Source: Candidatus Angelobacter sp. Gp1-AA117 (lineage in GTDB: Bacteria; Acidobacteriota; Terriglobia; Terriglobales; Acidobacteriaceae). From it: a stretch of DNA of 64,000 nucleotides. Position 1 is the first letter of the stretch. Each line of letters opens with the position of its first letter. The stretch is from assembly GCA_003223515.1 (NCBI GenBank), contig QHVI01000028.1:1-64000 (forward strand), given 5' to 3'. Shown here one piece after another: positions 36,636 through 44,529 of the stretch. The translations under genes were made by a program, and so were the position numbers. The notes beneath the pieces were generated by a model. It did not search any database. It worked only from the letters and a program-made list of their open reading frames with translations, and was not told where the DNA came from.

Positions 36636-37469
36636 CTAGCTCTCCGGCACGCGGAAGTTGATGATTCCGTAACCCATCATTCCATACGGGTAATAAAACT
36701 TTCGTTCCGCTTTTGCATTCTCCGGCAGGGCGGCGCGCATGGCCATCCACTGCACCACTTCCACGGAATGTTCTCCACCCAGTCTGGCAAAATCCTTCAT
36801 CGTGTAAGAATTCAGCTCCTGTGGAGAGTTCTCGATCAAGTCCATGAACTTGCGATCCCATTCGGGAGTGACGCGGCCGCAGTTCGCTCCAGTCAACTGA
36901 TGGGAAAGCCCGCCAGTACCAAAGACCACCACGCGCAAGTCCTGAGGAAATGAACGGATTGCGCGCCCTACCGCTTCACCCATGGCCCAGCAGCGTCGGG
37001 GTGAGGGCAACGGCTCAAGCACCACATTAATCGTCAGGGGCACAACCGGAATCTCCCATCCTTTATCCAGCAGGGGCATGGGAGAAAGAAAACCGTGATC
37101 GAGTGACATTCTGTGGGAGGCGGTCAGATCAAAACCATCGTCCACCATGCGGCTGGCCATGTGCCGGGCCAGGGGTTCGTGTCCGGGGATTGGAGGAAAG
37201 GCTCGCGCTCCCAGGCCTTCATCCGGAATGTCATAATTCCCGGCTATCCCGATGCTGAACATGGGCCAGGCATCGTAAAAATATTGATCGATATGATCGT
37301 TGTAGATCACTACCAGAACATCCGGCTTGAGATTCGCCAGCCACTGCTGCGATTGCTCAAAGGCATGAAAGAGCGGCTTCCAGCCGGGGCCTTCAGTAAG
37401 TCCATGATCATAGGCATGGGCAATGGAGGGAGCATGCGAACAACCCACCCCGGCGATGATCTTTGCCAT
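36636..37469 (-). CDS. ligB: Class III extradiol dioxygenase, catalytic (LigB) subunit
   Basis: 277-residue catalytic subunit of a protocatechuate 4,5-dioxygenase-like enzyme, which cleaves a catechol ring next to the hydroxyls using Fe(II). His12 in GVGCSHAPS and the His in YNDHIDQ are the expected iron ligands. GTGGLSHQLTG holds the catalytic His region. AAGGAG lies 8 bases before the ATG. The alpha subunit gene lies 11 bases upstream. The substrate may be protocatechuate, gallate or a methylated or longer-chain catechol. Confidence 0.92.
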   Translation of the reverse strand: MAKIIAGVGCSHAPSIAHAYDHGLTEGPGWKPLFHAFEQSQQWLANLKPDVLVVIYNDHIDQYFYDAWPMFSIGIAGNYDIPDEGLGARAFPPIPGHEPLARHMASRMVDDGFDLTASHRMSLDHGFLSPMPLLDKGWEIPVVPLTINVVLEPLPSPRRCWAMGEAVGRAIRSFPQDLRVVVFGTGGLSHQLTGANCGRVTPEWDRKFMDLIENSPQELNSYTMKDFARLGGEHSVEVVQWMAMRAALPENAKAERKFYYPYGMMGYGIINFRVPES

Positions 37470-37480
37470 CCCAGAACTCC

Positions 37481-37801
37481 TTATTCCGCGCCTGCAATGA
37501 AGCGCTTATTCTCTTCTGCCTGTTCTTTCAGGAATTGCAGGAACTGCTCTTTATTCATGCCGCGCATGGCCGCCTCAAGCTCTACAAACTCCACTCCGGA
37601 GGCAGCGCCCAGCTTGGTCAGCACATAGATGCTGACGCCCGCCTCGGCCAGCGCGCGCCAATCCTGGTTGAGCAGCATCTCGCGCTCTTTGTCTGTCAAT
37701 GAATATTGTGCCGCGTAAGCGGCGGGACTGGTGCGAAAATGCTCGCGCTTTTCCAGTTCACGAAGTTCATAGCAGGCCCGGGATAGTTCGTAGAGACTCA
37801 C
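37481..37801 (-). CDS. ligA: Extradiol dioxygenase small (LigA-type) subunit
   Basis: 106-residue alpha-helical subunit of the LigAB dioxygenase. The YAAQYSLTDKEREMLLNQDWRALAEAGVSIYVLTKL segment is the LigA signature; this subunit caps the active site of LigB. It starts at a GTG (37801) preceded by AAGGA. It is the first gene of the eight-gene minus-strand aromatic cluster, so the promoter should lie in the 250 bases between it and the divergent aldolase gene at 38054. Confidence 0.9.
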   Translation of the reverse strand: MSLYELSRACYELRELEKREHFRTSPAAYAAQYSLTDKEREMLLNQDWRALAEAGVSIYVLTKLGAASGVEFVELEAAMRGMNKEQFLQFLKEQAEENKRFIAGAE

Positions 37802-38053
37802 GCTTTAGTCCTTGGAAGTTGATTCCAGCCGCATGCGCCGGTATTACATTTGAGATGCCGATGTTAGTAAGTCCGCAATCAGCATGTCAAATGAACCAAT
37901 TCAATGGTTCCCTCTATTCTGACAAATCTTATATAGAGTCATAACCAACTGAAAGGTTTCATCTCTGGAATCCAGAATCTTTAGCGTCCTTTGCGTCCTT
38001 TGCGGTAAAAAACCTGCAACAACTTCTCGCTGCGCTACAATGCTTCCTTCCTG

Positions 38054-38815
38054 ATGACTGCCGCCGCCATACTCCGCAACAAACTTGCCTCAAAGCCGGT
38101 ATTCGGGACTTTTCTGAAGCTGGGCAGGCGGGAAGTCGTAGAAATCCTGGCGCGTGCAGGGCTGGATTTTGTTATCTGCGACCTGGAGCACGCACAAATT
38201 ACTGAGCAGGAGGCAGGCACGGTGATCCTGGCAGGCATCAGTTGCGGCTTGCCGGTCATTGTGCGCCTGCCGGAATTCAATGCCGGTTTAATCAACCGCC
38301 TGCTGGAGGCCGGGGCTGCGGGAATACAACTGCCGCAGGTGCGGACGTGCCGCGACGTGGAATTGTTTCGCAATGCCATGAAGTATCCGCCGGAAGGCCA
38401 ACGCAGCATCAGCCTGGCGCAACCGGCCGCAAATTACGGTGCTGAACCGCTTGCCGAATACATCCAGCGCGCCAACAAAGAGGCGCTGCTGGTTGGACAA
38501 CTGGAGAGCAACCAACCGGAGCCTCTGGAACAGCTTATCCGTGGCCTCGACGTGGCTTTCATCGGGACGCTGGACCTCTCGGTCGACATGGGCAAGCCTC
38601 TCGATCACCCAGAGGTGCAGCAGCGCCTGCGCGAGATCGAGCGTGCCACTGCGGCAGCCAATGTGCACCTTGGAATCTATGCGGACTCCCCCGCCCGCGC
38701 CGTTCAGGCCGCAGCCGCCGGATATCGCTATATTGCGATTTCTTCAGATTTAGGCGCGCTCTCCGGCGCAGCCAAAAGCTGGGTTTCACAAGTGCAGCGG
38801 GAAAAGAAATCTTGA
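38054..38815 (+). CDS. HpcH/HpaI-family aldolase
   Basis: 253-residue metal-dependent class II aldolase of the HpcH/HpaI (2,4-dihydroxyhept-2-enedioate aldolase, macrophomate synthase) family. It shows FGTFLKLGRREVVEILARAGLDFVICDLEHA, GLPVIVRLPE and AAGIQLPQVRT, the usual barrel strands, and the pyruvate/metal-site Glu in GQLESNQ. Such enzymes release pyruvate from the last intermediate of meta-cleavage pathways. The gene is divergent from the ligA-hpaB cluster and probably completes that pathway. No strong ribosome site is visible. Confidence 0.9.
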   Translation: MTAAAILRNKLASKPVFGTFLKLGRREVVEILARAGLDFVICDLEHAQITEQEAGTVILAGISCGLPVIVRLPEFNAGLINRLLEAGAAGIQLPQVRTCRDVELFRNAMKYPPEGQRSISLAQPAANYGAEPLAEYIQRANKEALLVGQLESNQPEPLEQLIRGLDVAFIGTLDLSVDMGKPLDHPEVQQRLREIERATAAANVHLGIYADSPARAVQAAAAGYRYIAISSDLGALSGAAKSWVSQVQREKKS

Positions 38816-38917
38816 CCAACATATATTCAAACGCTCCTCTGTTTTCTCTGTGCCTTCTCCGTGTCTCTGTGTCTCCGTGGTTGAGGTTTGGGCGGCGTCC
38901 TTTGCGGTGAGAAACTG

Positions 38918-39967
38918 ATGGATCTTTCTGTCCAACTCGGCAAGCTTCGCCTAAAGAATCCTCTGATCTGCGCCTCCTGTGAGTTCACCATGACCACCGC
39001 CGGAATCAAGGCGGCACTGGACGCGGGTGCAGGAGCAGTCATCGCCAAGTCAGTGAATGAGTCACCGCAGGCCGCGCGCCAGCTTGATACTGCTGAGTAC
39101 GTGTTGCTGGACGACAACTGGCACGTGATTCCCTGGGAAGACAGCCACGCTCAGGATGCCTCCCTCTTCTGCCGTTCAGGGCTGGCCAGGACTCCGTTGC
39201 ATGAATGGCTGCCCATGCTGGCCGAGCTGGATGCCTATGCGCGCAGCAAAGACTCTTATGTGGTGGGCAGCATCACGGTGGCCGAGGCTGAACCAGCGGC
39301 AGAGATTGCCGCCAAAATGGAGGCCGCCGGACTGCGCTGGATCGAGCTGAATTTGAGCGCACCTCATGGACGCGAAGCTGCCGCAGGAGCGGTACGCCAG
39401 ATCACGGCAACGGAGACCGTCGCGGATTATGTCCGGCGGGTGCGCCGCGCCGTGAGCGTGCCGCTGGCCGTGAAACTGACTGCCCAGAGTGACGATCCCC
39501 TGGAGTTGGCCAGAGTAGCCATTGGCGAAGGGGCAGACATGCTCGTCATGATCGGCCGCACTCCAGGATTCATGCCGGACATTGAAACGCAAAAGCCAAT
39601 TTTGAATTCCTGGGCGGCCATTGGCGGACGCTGGGCACTGCCCTCAAGCCTCTACTGGATCAGCAAATATTGGCGTAATGTCTCGCGTGAAATTCCCATC
39701 ATCGGCACCAACGGCGCCCGCTATGCGGAAGACGTCCTGCGTTTTCTGCTGAGTGGTGCGCGGGCGGTGGAGATGGCCAGCGTGGTCATGACCAATGGGC
39801 CCCAGACCTTTTCCAGCATGATTAGGGAATTACAGAGTTATTGTGAAGCCGAGAATGTTTCACGCCTGGAGGAACTCGTGGGGAAAGCCGCCGATGCCGC
39901 TGCTACGTATGGAGAACTTCCCATGATTTCACGGTCGGGTTATCCGTGGGACAGGTTCACGCGTTAG
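38918..39967 (+). CDS. Dihydroorotate dehydrogenase-like flavoprotein
   Basis: 349-residue FMN-binding TIM barrel of the dihydroorotate/dihydropyrimidine dehydrogenase family. It shows LRLKNPLICASCEFTMT, GAGAVIAKSVNESPQ, the ELNLSAPHG substrate loop, VPLAVKLTAQ, and the phosphate-binding GTNGARYAEDVLRFLLSGA. The catalytic base region around ELNLSAPHG lacks the Cys or Ser base position I would expect in a true pyrD. With its aromatic context, this suggests a different reductase substrate. The ATG at 38918 follows GGTGAG. It lies about 100 bases after the HpcH-like aldolase gene and in the same direction. Confidence 0.8.
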   Translation: MDLSVQLGKLRLKNPLICASCEFTMTTAGIKAALDAGAGAVIAKSVNESPQAARQLDTAEYVLLDDNWHVIPWEDSHAQDASLFCRSGLARTPLHEWLPMLAELDAYARSKDSYVVGSITVAEAEPAAEIAAKMEAAGLRWIELNLSAPHGREAAAGAVRQITATETVADYVRRVRRAVSVPLAVKLTAQSDDPLELARVAIGEGADMLVMIGRTPGFMPDIETQKPILNSWAAIGGRWALPSSLYWISKYWRNVSREIPIIGTNGARYAEDVLRFLLSGARAVEMASVVMTNGPQTFSSMIRELQSYCEAENVSRLEELVGKAADAAATYGELPMISRSGYPWDRFTR

Positions 39968-40186
39968 CAGACGAGGATTACCGGAACCGGACGGTCTGCA
40001 TCGTATCAACCAGTTTCAGCATTTCCTCTGACGCTTCAGTCGTCCTGCGGAGCCGGACTGAATCGTCTTTGTTTCTTATCCCGGCACTCCGCTTACGCTC
40101 CGTGCCGGGCTACTTTCATATCGTGCCTTCGACACGCAGTGCTCCGATTCGACATGATGTTCTTAATCCCTTTATGGCAAGCATTC
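39968..40186. other. Noncoding stretch with short hairpins
   Basis: No gene is visible between the dehydrogenase-like gene and the miniature element. It contains CCCGGCAC...GTGCCGGG (40080-40109) and CAGTC...GACTG inverted repeats, of the dispersed type common in this genome. Confidence 0.4.
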
Positions 40187-40414
40187 ATCCACGCAGCCGA
40201 GGGCGGCTAATGTCACTTACTTTTGGGGACACCATGCTGTATCCCAATGAGAGATGTCATTCCGAACGCCCGTTAAGCTCACGCGCGTTTTCTTCAGCGC
40301 GTGAGTAGGGCGGAGGAATCTGCCCCGCTGCTGCCCGCCCATGCGAAAATTCTTTTAAATTCATGCTCGAATGTGCAAAGTAAGTAGCATTAGCCGAGGG
40401 CGGCTGCGCTCCAT
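40187..40414. mobile_element. Miniature inverted-repeat element, family 1, copy B
   Basis: 228 bases, the same length as copy A at 26279-26506, and nearly identical from about 40220 to 40345. The inner ends AATGTCACTTACTTT and AAAGTAAGTAGCATT each carry a change from copy A. In the outer ends the GCCGCCCTCGGC hairpin appears in the opposite orientation on the left side. The central CTCACGCGC / GCGCGTGAG hairpin is kept. Confidence 0.7.
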
Positions 40415-40444
40415 TGACATCTTTCTGGAGCAGCCATGAGCTGC

Positions 40445-41239
40445 TCACGCACTCTTCTTCAAAATAAAGATCATCTGCCCGGCGTTGTTGTCGAGCGGGG
40501 TCAGTTCAAATGAGCCGTACTCCTCTTTTACTTCCAGTCCGGCCAGCAGAAAGAGTGCCCGCAGATGAGGATAGGTGTACCAGGACATCTTCAGCGGCTC
40601 GGCTTCTTCTTTCACCAACTTGCCGTCACGATAGGTGCGATAGATAAAGGAGGCGGCAAAAGTCTGGGCGATCTTGTCTACCGTGTGCTTCTTGAAAAAG
40701 CGGCGCATGATGGTGCCCGGCTCGGCTTGCAGGGTCCATTCAAGATCCAGAATTTCAGAACCGATGCCGGAGAAGACCATGTCATATTTGGGATAGAAAA
40801 CATCGAAGGCCAGCACACCTTCAGGCTCAAGGTGAAAGGCGGCGGTTTTCAAGGCGTTGATCTGGTCCTCCACGGTGTACATGTGCTGCATGGGACGGAA
40901 TGGAATCATCACCAGCGGATATCTCCGGTTCGAGCGAAAGCTGCGTATATCGGCGTGAACGGTTGAGACCAGTTCGCGCACGTCTTTGGGTTCACGCTCC
41001 AGCTTCTTTTGAAGCTCGGCGAGCATGGGCGCTGAATTATCGACCCCATGAATGGCAATGCCCTGGCGAGCGATGGGCAGCAGTACCCGTCCGGTACCGC
41101 AGGCCAGTTCCAGCACGGGCCTTCCAATTTGTCTGGCGAGATCGAGATAAAAAGGCAGATCGGCCAAATCTTGTTTGGCTCCATAGGCCTGGTCGTAGTA
41201 TTTGGCGGAGACCGCATAAGTATCGGTGGCAGTGCTCAT
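40445..41239 (-). CDS. Class I SAM-dependent methyltransferase
   Basis: 264-residue methyltransferase. The SAM-binding motif I is PVLELACGTGRVLLP (near residue 43), with GVDNSAPML as motif II. YPLVMIPFRPMQHMYTVEDQ and VLAFDVFYPKYDM correspond to the later strands. The N-terminus has the AKYYDQAYG motif seen in many small-molecule methyltransferases of this group. The acceptor is unknown. TACTAT lies 7 bases before the ATG and there is no ribosome site, so the transcript may be leaderless. Confidence 0.88.
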   Translation of the reverse strand: MSTATDTYAVSAKYYDQAYGAKQDLADLPFYLDLARQIGRPVLELACGTGRVLLPIARQGIAIHGVDNSAPMLAELQKKLEREPKDVRELVSTVHADIRSFRSNRRYPLVMIPFRPMQHMYTVEDQINALKTAAFHLEPEGVLAFDVFYPKYDMVFSGIGSEILDLEWTLQAEPGTIMRRFFKKHTVDKIAQTFAASFIYRTYRDGKLVKEEAEPLKMSWYTYPHLRALFLLAGLEVKEEYGSFELTPLDNNAGQMIFILKKSA

Positions 41240-41632
41240 GCATAAAATAGTAGCGCATCCGCCCGGCCGCCCAAATTAAAAATTTCTCTTAACATCTCCA
41301 TAGTAATATTATTAGAGTACTATTTTGCCTGACTCATCTGCCCCCATTTGCGATGGAAATGTTGCCTGTTTGGAAACTTTCGTGCTTTGCGGGAACAACG
41401 TGTGAACGCCACAGCCGTAACCCCGTAACCTGCCGTAACAGACTTCGTTTTACGCGGCTTGTAACGGCGTTACGGGTGTTACGCCTCATTTTATGCGGAT
41501 AGCCGGCAGAAGGGACGCAGTACCAGTTTAAGGAGTTAAGAGATTTTTCATGCGATCGCCCTGGCGCTGATAGAGACAGAGCACCCGGATTCCGGTACAA
41601 TTTGCAGAACCCTTCGCTGGAACTGGACATCT
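41240..41632. other. 393-base divergent intergenic region with GTAAC boxes
   Basis: The region lies between the methyltransferase and the oligopeptidase genes, which diverge, so it must contain both promoters. An AT-rich stretch at 41280-41330 is followed by six GTAAC/GTTAC pentamers at 41417-41482. No gene is seen. Confidence 0.5.
41417..41482. promoter_or_regulatory. Array of six GTAAC/GTTAC boxes
   Basis: GTAAC at 41417, 41425, 41435 and 41461, then GTTAC at 41469 and 41478, about 150 bases before the oligopeptidase start. The regular spacing (8-10 bases) suggests a cooperative binding array or repeat debris. GTTAC-GCGA-GTAAC at 11737 uses the same half-site. Confidence 0.4.
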
Positions 41633-43762
41633 ATGAAAGAGCTTCTATTTTTCGCCTTGATGATCACTGCAAACAATCTGCTCACTTCCGATAGTAAATC
41701 CGCGAACACTCCGCCGAACGCGGCGGCTCCGCCCGTAGCCAAGGTTATCCATACGGAAAACCACATCAATGGCGGCCACCTGGTGGACGACTACAAATGG
41801 CTGCGGGAGAAATCTAACCCTGAGGTGGCTCAATACCTGGAAGCGGAGAACGCTTACACGGACTCGATCATGAAGCCGACCGAGCCTCTTCAGCAGAAGC
41901 TCTATGAAGAGATGGTCAGCCACATCAAGGAAACCGATGTGAATGTCCCCTTTAAAGACGGCGATTACTTCTATTACTTTCGCTGGGAGGCGGGCAAGCA
42001 GTACCAGATTTACGCGCGGAGGAAGGGCAGCCTGGAGACGGGTGAACAGATCACGCTGGACGTTAACGAACTGGCCAAAGGCGAAAAGTTTATGGCCCTG
42101 GGCGGATATACCGTAAGCGACGATGGCAATCTGCTCGCCTACTCCACTGACAATACCGGCTTCCGCCAGTATCACCTGCATGTGCGTGATCTGCGCACGC
42201 ACAAAGACCTGCCGGATACAGCGGAAAAGGCCGGCTCCATCGCCTGGGCCAATGACAACCAGACCCTCTTCTACACGGTGGAAGATGCGGCCAAGCGCCA
42301 GTATCGCGTCTACCGCCACAAAGTGGGCACAGATACCAAAGATGACGAACTGATCTACGAAGAAAAAGACGAGCGCTTTGAGGTCTCTGTAGCCAAGACC
42401 CGCAGCCGCAAATACCTCTTTATTTTTTCCAACAGCCATACTACCTCTGAAGCGCGCTATCTTGATGCATCGACTCCCAGCAGCGAGTGGAAGCTGATTG
42501 CGCCACGCGAGCAGGACATTGAATATTATCCCGACCACAGCGGCGACCAGTTCTTCATTCGCACCAACGATAAGGGCCGCACTTTCCGGCTGGTAAGCGC
42601 TCCGGTCGCCGATCCGGGCAAGAACAACTGGAAAGAAATTGTCCCAATGCGGCCTGACGTAATGCTTTCGGACATCGAGATTTTCCAGGATTTCTATGTC
42701 CTGATCGAACGGGAAAACGGGCTGCCACAGCTCACCGTAGTGGATCTGGCCAGCGGCGCGAAGAACCGCATCACCTTCCCGGAACCTGTCTACACGGCTG
42801 GTCCGGAGGTCAACATGGAATTCAAGACCAGGTTTTTCCGGTACGCTTACCAGTCGCTGGTAACACCACCGTCGGTGTTTGATTATGACGTGGCCCGCCA
42901 TACTTCAGTCCTGCGCAAGCAGAACGAAGTGCCCGGCGGATATGATCCTGCAAACTACAAGTCAGAACGCCTCTGGGCTACAGCCAAAGACGGGGTGAAG
43001 GTACCCATTTCGGTGGTGTACCGCAAGGATTTGAAGAAGCCGGATGGCTCGAATCCACTGTATGTCTCCGGGTATGGGTCTTACGGAATTTCCACGAATG
43101 CTACTTTCAGTTCAGCCCGCATAAGCATGCTCGACCGTGGAGTTGTGATGGCTTATGCGCATATCAGGGGAGGTGGTGATCTGGGCAAGACCTGGCATGA
43201 TGCCGGACGGATGATGAACAAGATGAACACCTTCACCGACTTCATCGCCTGCACCGAATACCTGGCCGCCAACAAGTATGGCGCACGTAACAAGATCGCG
43301 ATTGAAGGTGGATCGGCGGGCGGATTGCTGATGGGCGCGGTCACCAACCTGCGTCCTGACCTGTTCAGGGCCGTGGTTTCCCACGTTCCTTTTGTGGACG
43401 TGATGAATACCATGCTCGATGCTTCCCTACCCCTTACTGTGGGTGAATACGAAGAGTGGGGCAACCCCAACGAGAAGCCCGCATACGATTACATGCTGAA
43501 GTACTCGCCTTATGACAACCTGAAAAAGGGCGCGTACCCGGCGATCCTGGTGAAGACTTCGTTCAATGACAGCCAGGTGATGTACTGGGAGCCGGCAAAA
43601 TATGTGGCCAAGCTGCGCACGCTGAAGAGCGATCACAACGTCCTGCTGCTCAAGACCAATATGGCTGCAGGGCACGGCGGCGCATCGGGCCGCTACAACC
43701 GTTTCAAGGACGTTGCGTTCGATTACGCGTTCGTGCTGACGCAGCTCGGGGTTGAACGATAA
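41633..43762 (+). CDS. Prolyl oligopeptidase-family serine peptidase (oligopeptidase B-like)
   Basis: 709-residue S9A peptidase. The N-terminus has a hydrophobic segment that may be a signal. HTENHINGGHLVDDYKWLRE opens the peptidase part, a seven-bladed propeller follows, and the C-terminal catalytic domain carries Ser561 in GGSAGG, Asp646 in FNDSQV and His681 in AGHGG. RGGGDLGKTWHDAGR is the family loop before the nucleophile. It cuts short peptides after Pro or basic residues; the oligopeptidase B-like C-terminus favours basic residues. The ATG at 41633 lacks a clear ribosome site. It seems to be transcribed alone. Confidence 0.93.
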   Translation: MKELLFFALMITANNLLTSDSKSANTPPNAAAPPVAKVIHTENHINGGHLVDDYKWLREKSNPEVAQYLEAENAYTDSIMKPTEPLQQKLYEEMVSHIKETDVNVPFKDGDYFYYFRWEAGKQYQIYARRKGSLETGEQITLDVNELAKGEKFMALGGYTVSDDGNLLAYSTDNTGFRQYHLHVRDLRTHKDLPDTAEKAGSIAWANDNQTLFYTVEDAAKRQYRVYRHKVGTDTKDDELIYEEKDERFEVSVAKTRSRKYLFIFSNSHTTSEARYLDASTPSSEWKLIAPREQDIEYYPDHSGDQFFIRTNDKGRTFRLVSAPVADPGKNNWKEIVPMRPDVMLSDIEIFQDFYVLIERENGLPQLTVVDLASGAKNRITFPEPVYTAGPEVNMEFKTRFFRYAYQSLVTPPSVFDYDVARHTSVLRKQNEVPGGYDPANYKSERLWATAKDGVKVPISVVYRKDLKKPDGSNPLYVSGYGSYGISTNATFSSARISMLDRGVVMAYAHIRGGGDLGKTWHDAGRMMNKMNTFTDFIACTEYLAANKYGARNKIAIEGGSAGGLLMGAVTNLRPDLFRAVVSHVPFVDVMNTMLDASLPLTVGEYEEWGNPNEKPAYDYMLKYSPYDNLKKGAYPAILVKTSFNDSQVMYWEPAKYVAKLRTLKSDHNVLLLKTNMAAGHGGASGRYNRFKDVAFDYAFVLTQLGVER

Positions 43763-43809
43763 GCACCCGCATAGCTTTAGCTGTGTAGCTTGGCTGTAAG
43801 AGTTTCCGA

Positions 43810-43896
43810 GCCAGCGAAGCTGGCGCTATTCTTCTAGCTCACAGCGCAAGCTGTGGGTAAAGAAGAAAAGAATGACGAAGCCCGCTTTAGCGGGCT
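43810..43896. repeat. Three short perfect hairpins in a row
   Basis: GCCAGC-GAA-GCTGGC (43810-43824), CACAGC-GCAA-GCTGTG (43840-43855) and AGCCCGC-TTTA-GCGGGCT (43879-43896) lie between the oligopeptidase and DoxX genes. They belong to the small dispersed hairpins of this genome and may act as a weak terminator. Confidence 0.55.
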
Positions 43897-43919
43897 GCAT
43901 AGCGTCTGAGGCAGTTTTC

Positions 43920-44309
43920 ATGTTTCCAGAGCTGACGCGATTCACCGATCTTACGCTGCTGCTCTTGCGGCTGATGGTGGCTCTTGTTTTTGGTTCCAGC
44001 GGCTGGAGCCATCTCACGCACGCTGAAGAACGCAGCAAAAGCATTGGCATGAGCAAGGGCTTTACCCGCTTCCTGGGCGCGGCAGAACTTGCAGGCAGCC
44101 TGGGCGTGGTTTTCGGAGTCCTTCCCCAGTTTGCTGCCCTCGGCCTGATTCTGGTGATGCTGGGGGCCATTCAGAAGAAAATCTTTGTCTGGCACACCGG
44201 TTTCTGGGGCAAAAACAGCGATGGGTGGCATTACGACCTGATGCTGATTATCATGAACCTGGTCATCCTCACCACAGGTGGCGGGCGGTTCGGGATCATG
44301 CATTTCTAG
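43920..44309 (+). CDS. DoxX-family small membrane protein
   Basis: 129-residue protein with four hydrophobic helices, starting MFPELTRFTDLTLLLLRLMVALVFGSSGWSHL, the usual DoxX opening with the conserved Arg in helix 1. It continues with FLGAAELAGSLGVVFGVLPQ and ends near a Gly-rich tail. DoxX-like proteins are linked to membrane redox or stress processes, but the exact role is unclear. I start at 43920, since the 43872 start lies in a hairpin and GAGG precedes this ATG. Its TAG stop lies inside the conserved edge of the family 2 miniature element. Confidence 0.85.
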   Translation: MFPELTRFTDLTLLLLRLMVALVFGSSGWSHLTHAEERSKSIGMSKGFTRFLGAAELAGSLGVVFGVLPQFAALGLILVMLGAIQKKIFVWHTGFWGKNSDGWHYDLMLIIMNLVILTTGGGRFGIMHF

Positions 44310-44440
44310 AAGCCATCTCATAAATGCGCTTAGCGCAATCGGTGGAAGAGCGGGCCTTCAGGCCCGCGTTACCGCCCGCGATAAAAAAGGGCTTTAGCCC
44401 GGGTGGCAACGCCGCCGCCGCATTTATGAGATCAGTTGTA
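44307..44440. mobile_element. Miniature inverted-repeat element, family 2, copy A
   Basis: 134-base element with ends ATCTCATAAATGC (44315-44327) and GCATTTATGAGAT (44420-44432), a perfect 13-base inverted pair, plus conserved outer edges TAGAAGCC and AGTTGTA. The core has the hairpin GCGGGCC-TTCA-GGCCCGC and GGGCTTTAGCCC. A second copy, in the opposite orientation and carrying an insertion, lies at 60261-60472. It supplies the last stop codon of the DoxX gene. Confidence 0.7.
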
Positions 44441-44529
44441 AAAACCCTTACTGCTCATAACGCTGATTTCCGCCGGTCAAAGTAGTTCTACGTGATCACG
44501 CCTGCTGCAATATACTTTCCTTAGTCATT

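Noticed and set aside
41645-42901. 418-codon minus-strand frame opposite the oligopeptidase
   Set aside because: Antisense of a clear S9 peptidase gene with all catalytic residues; composition and lack of motifs mark it as a shadow.
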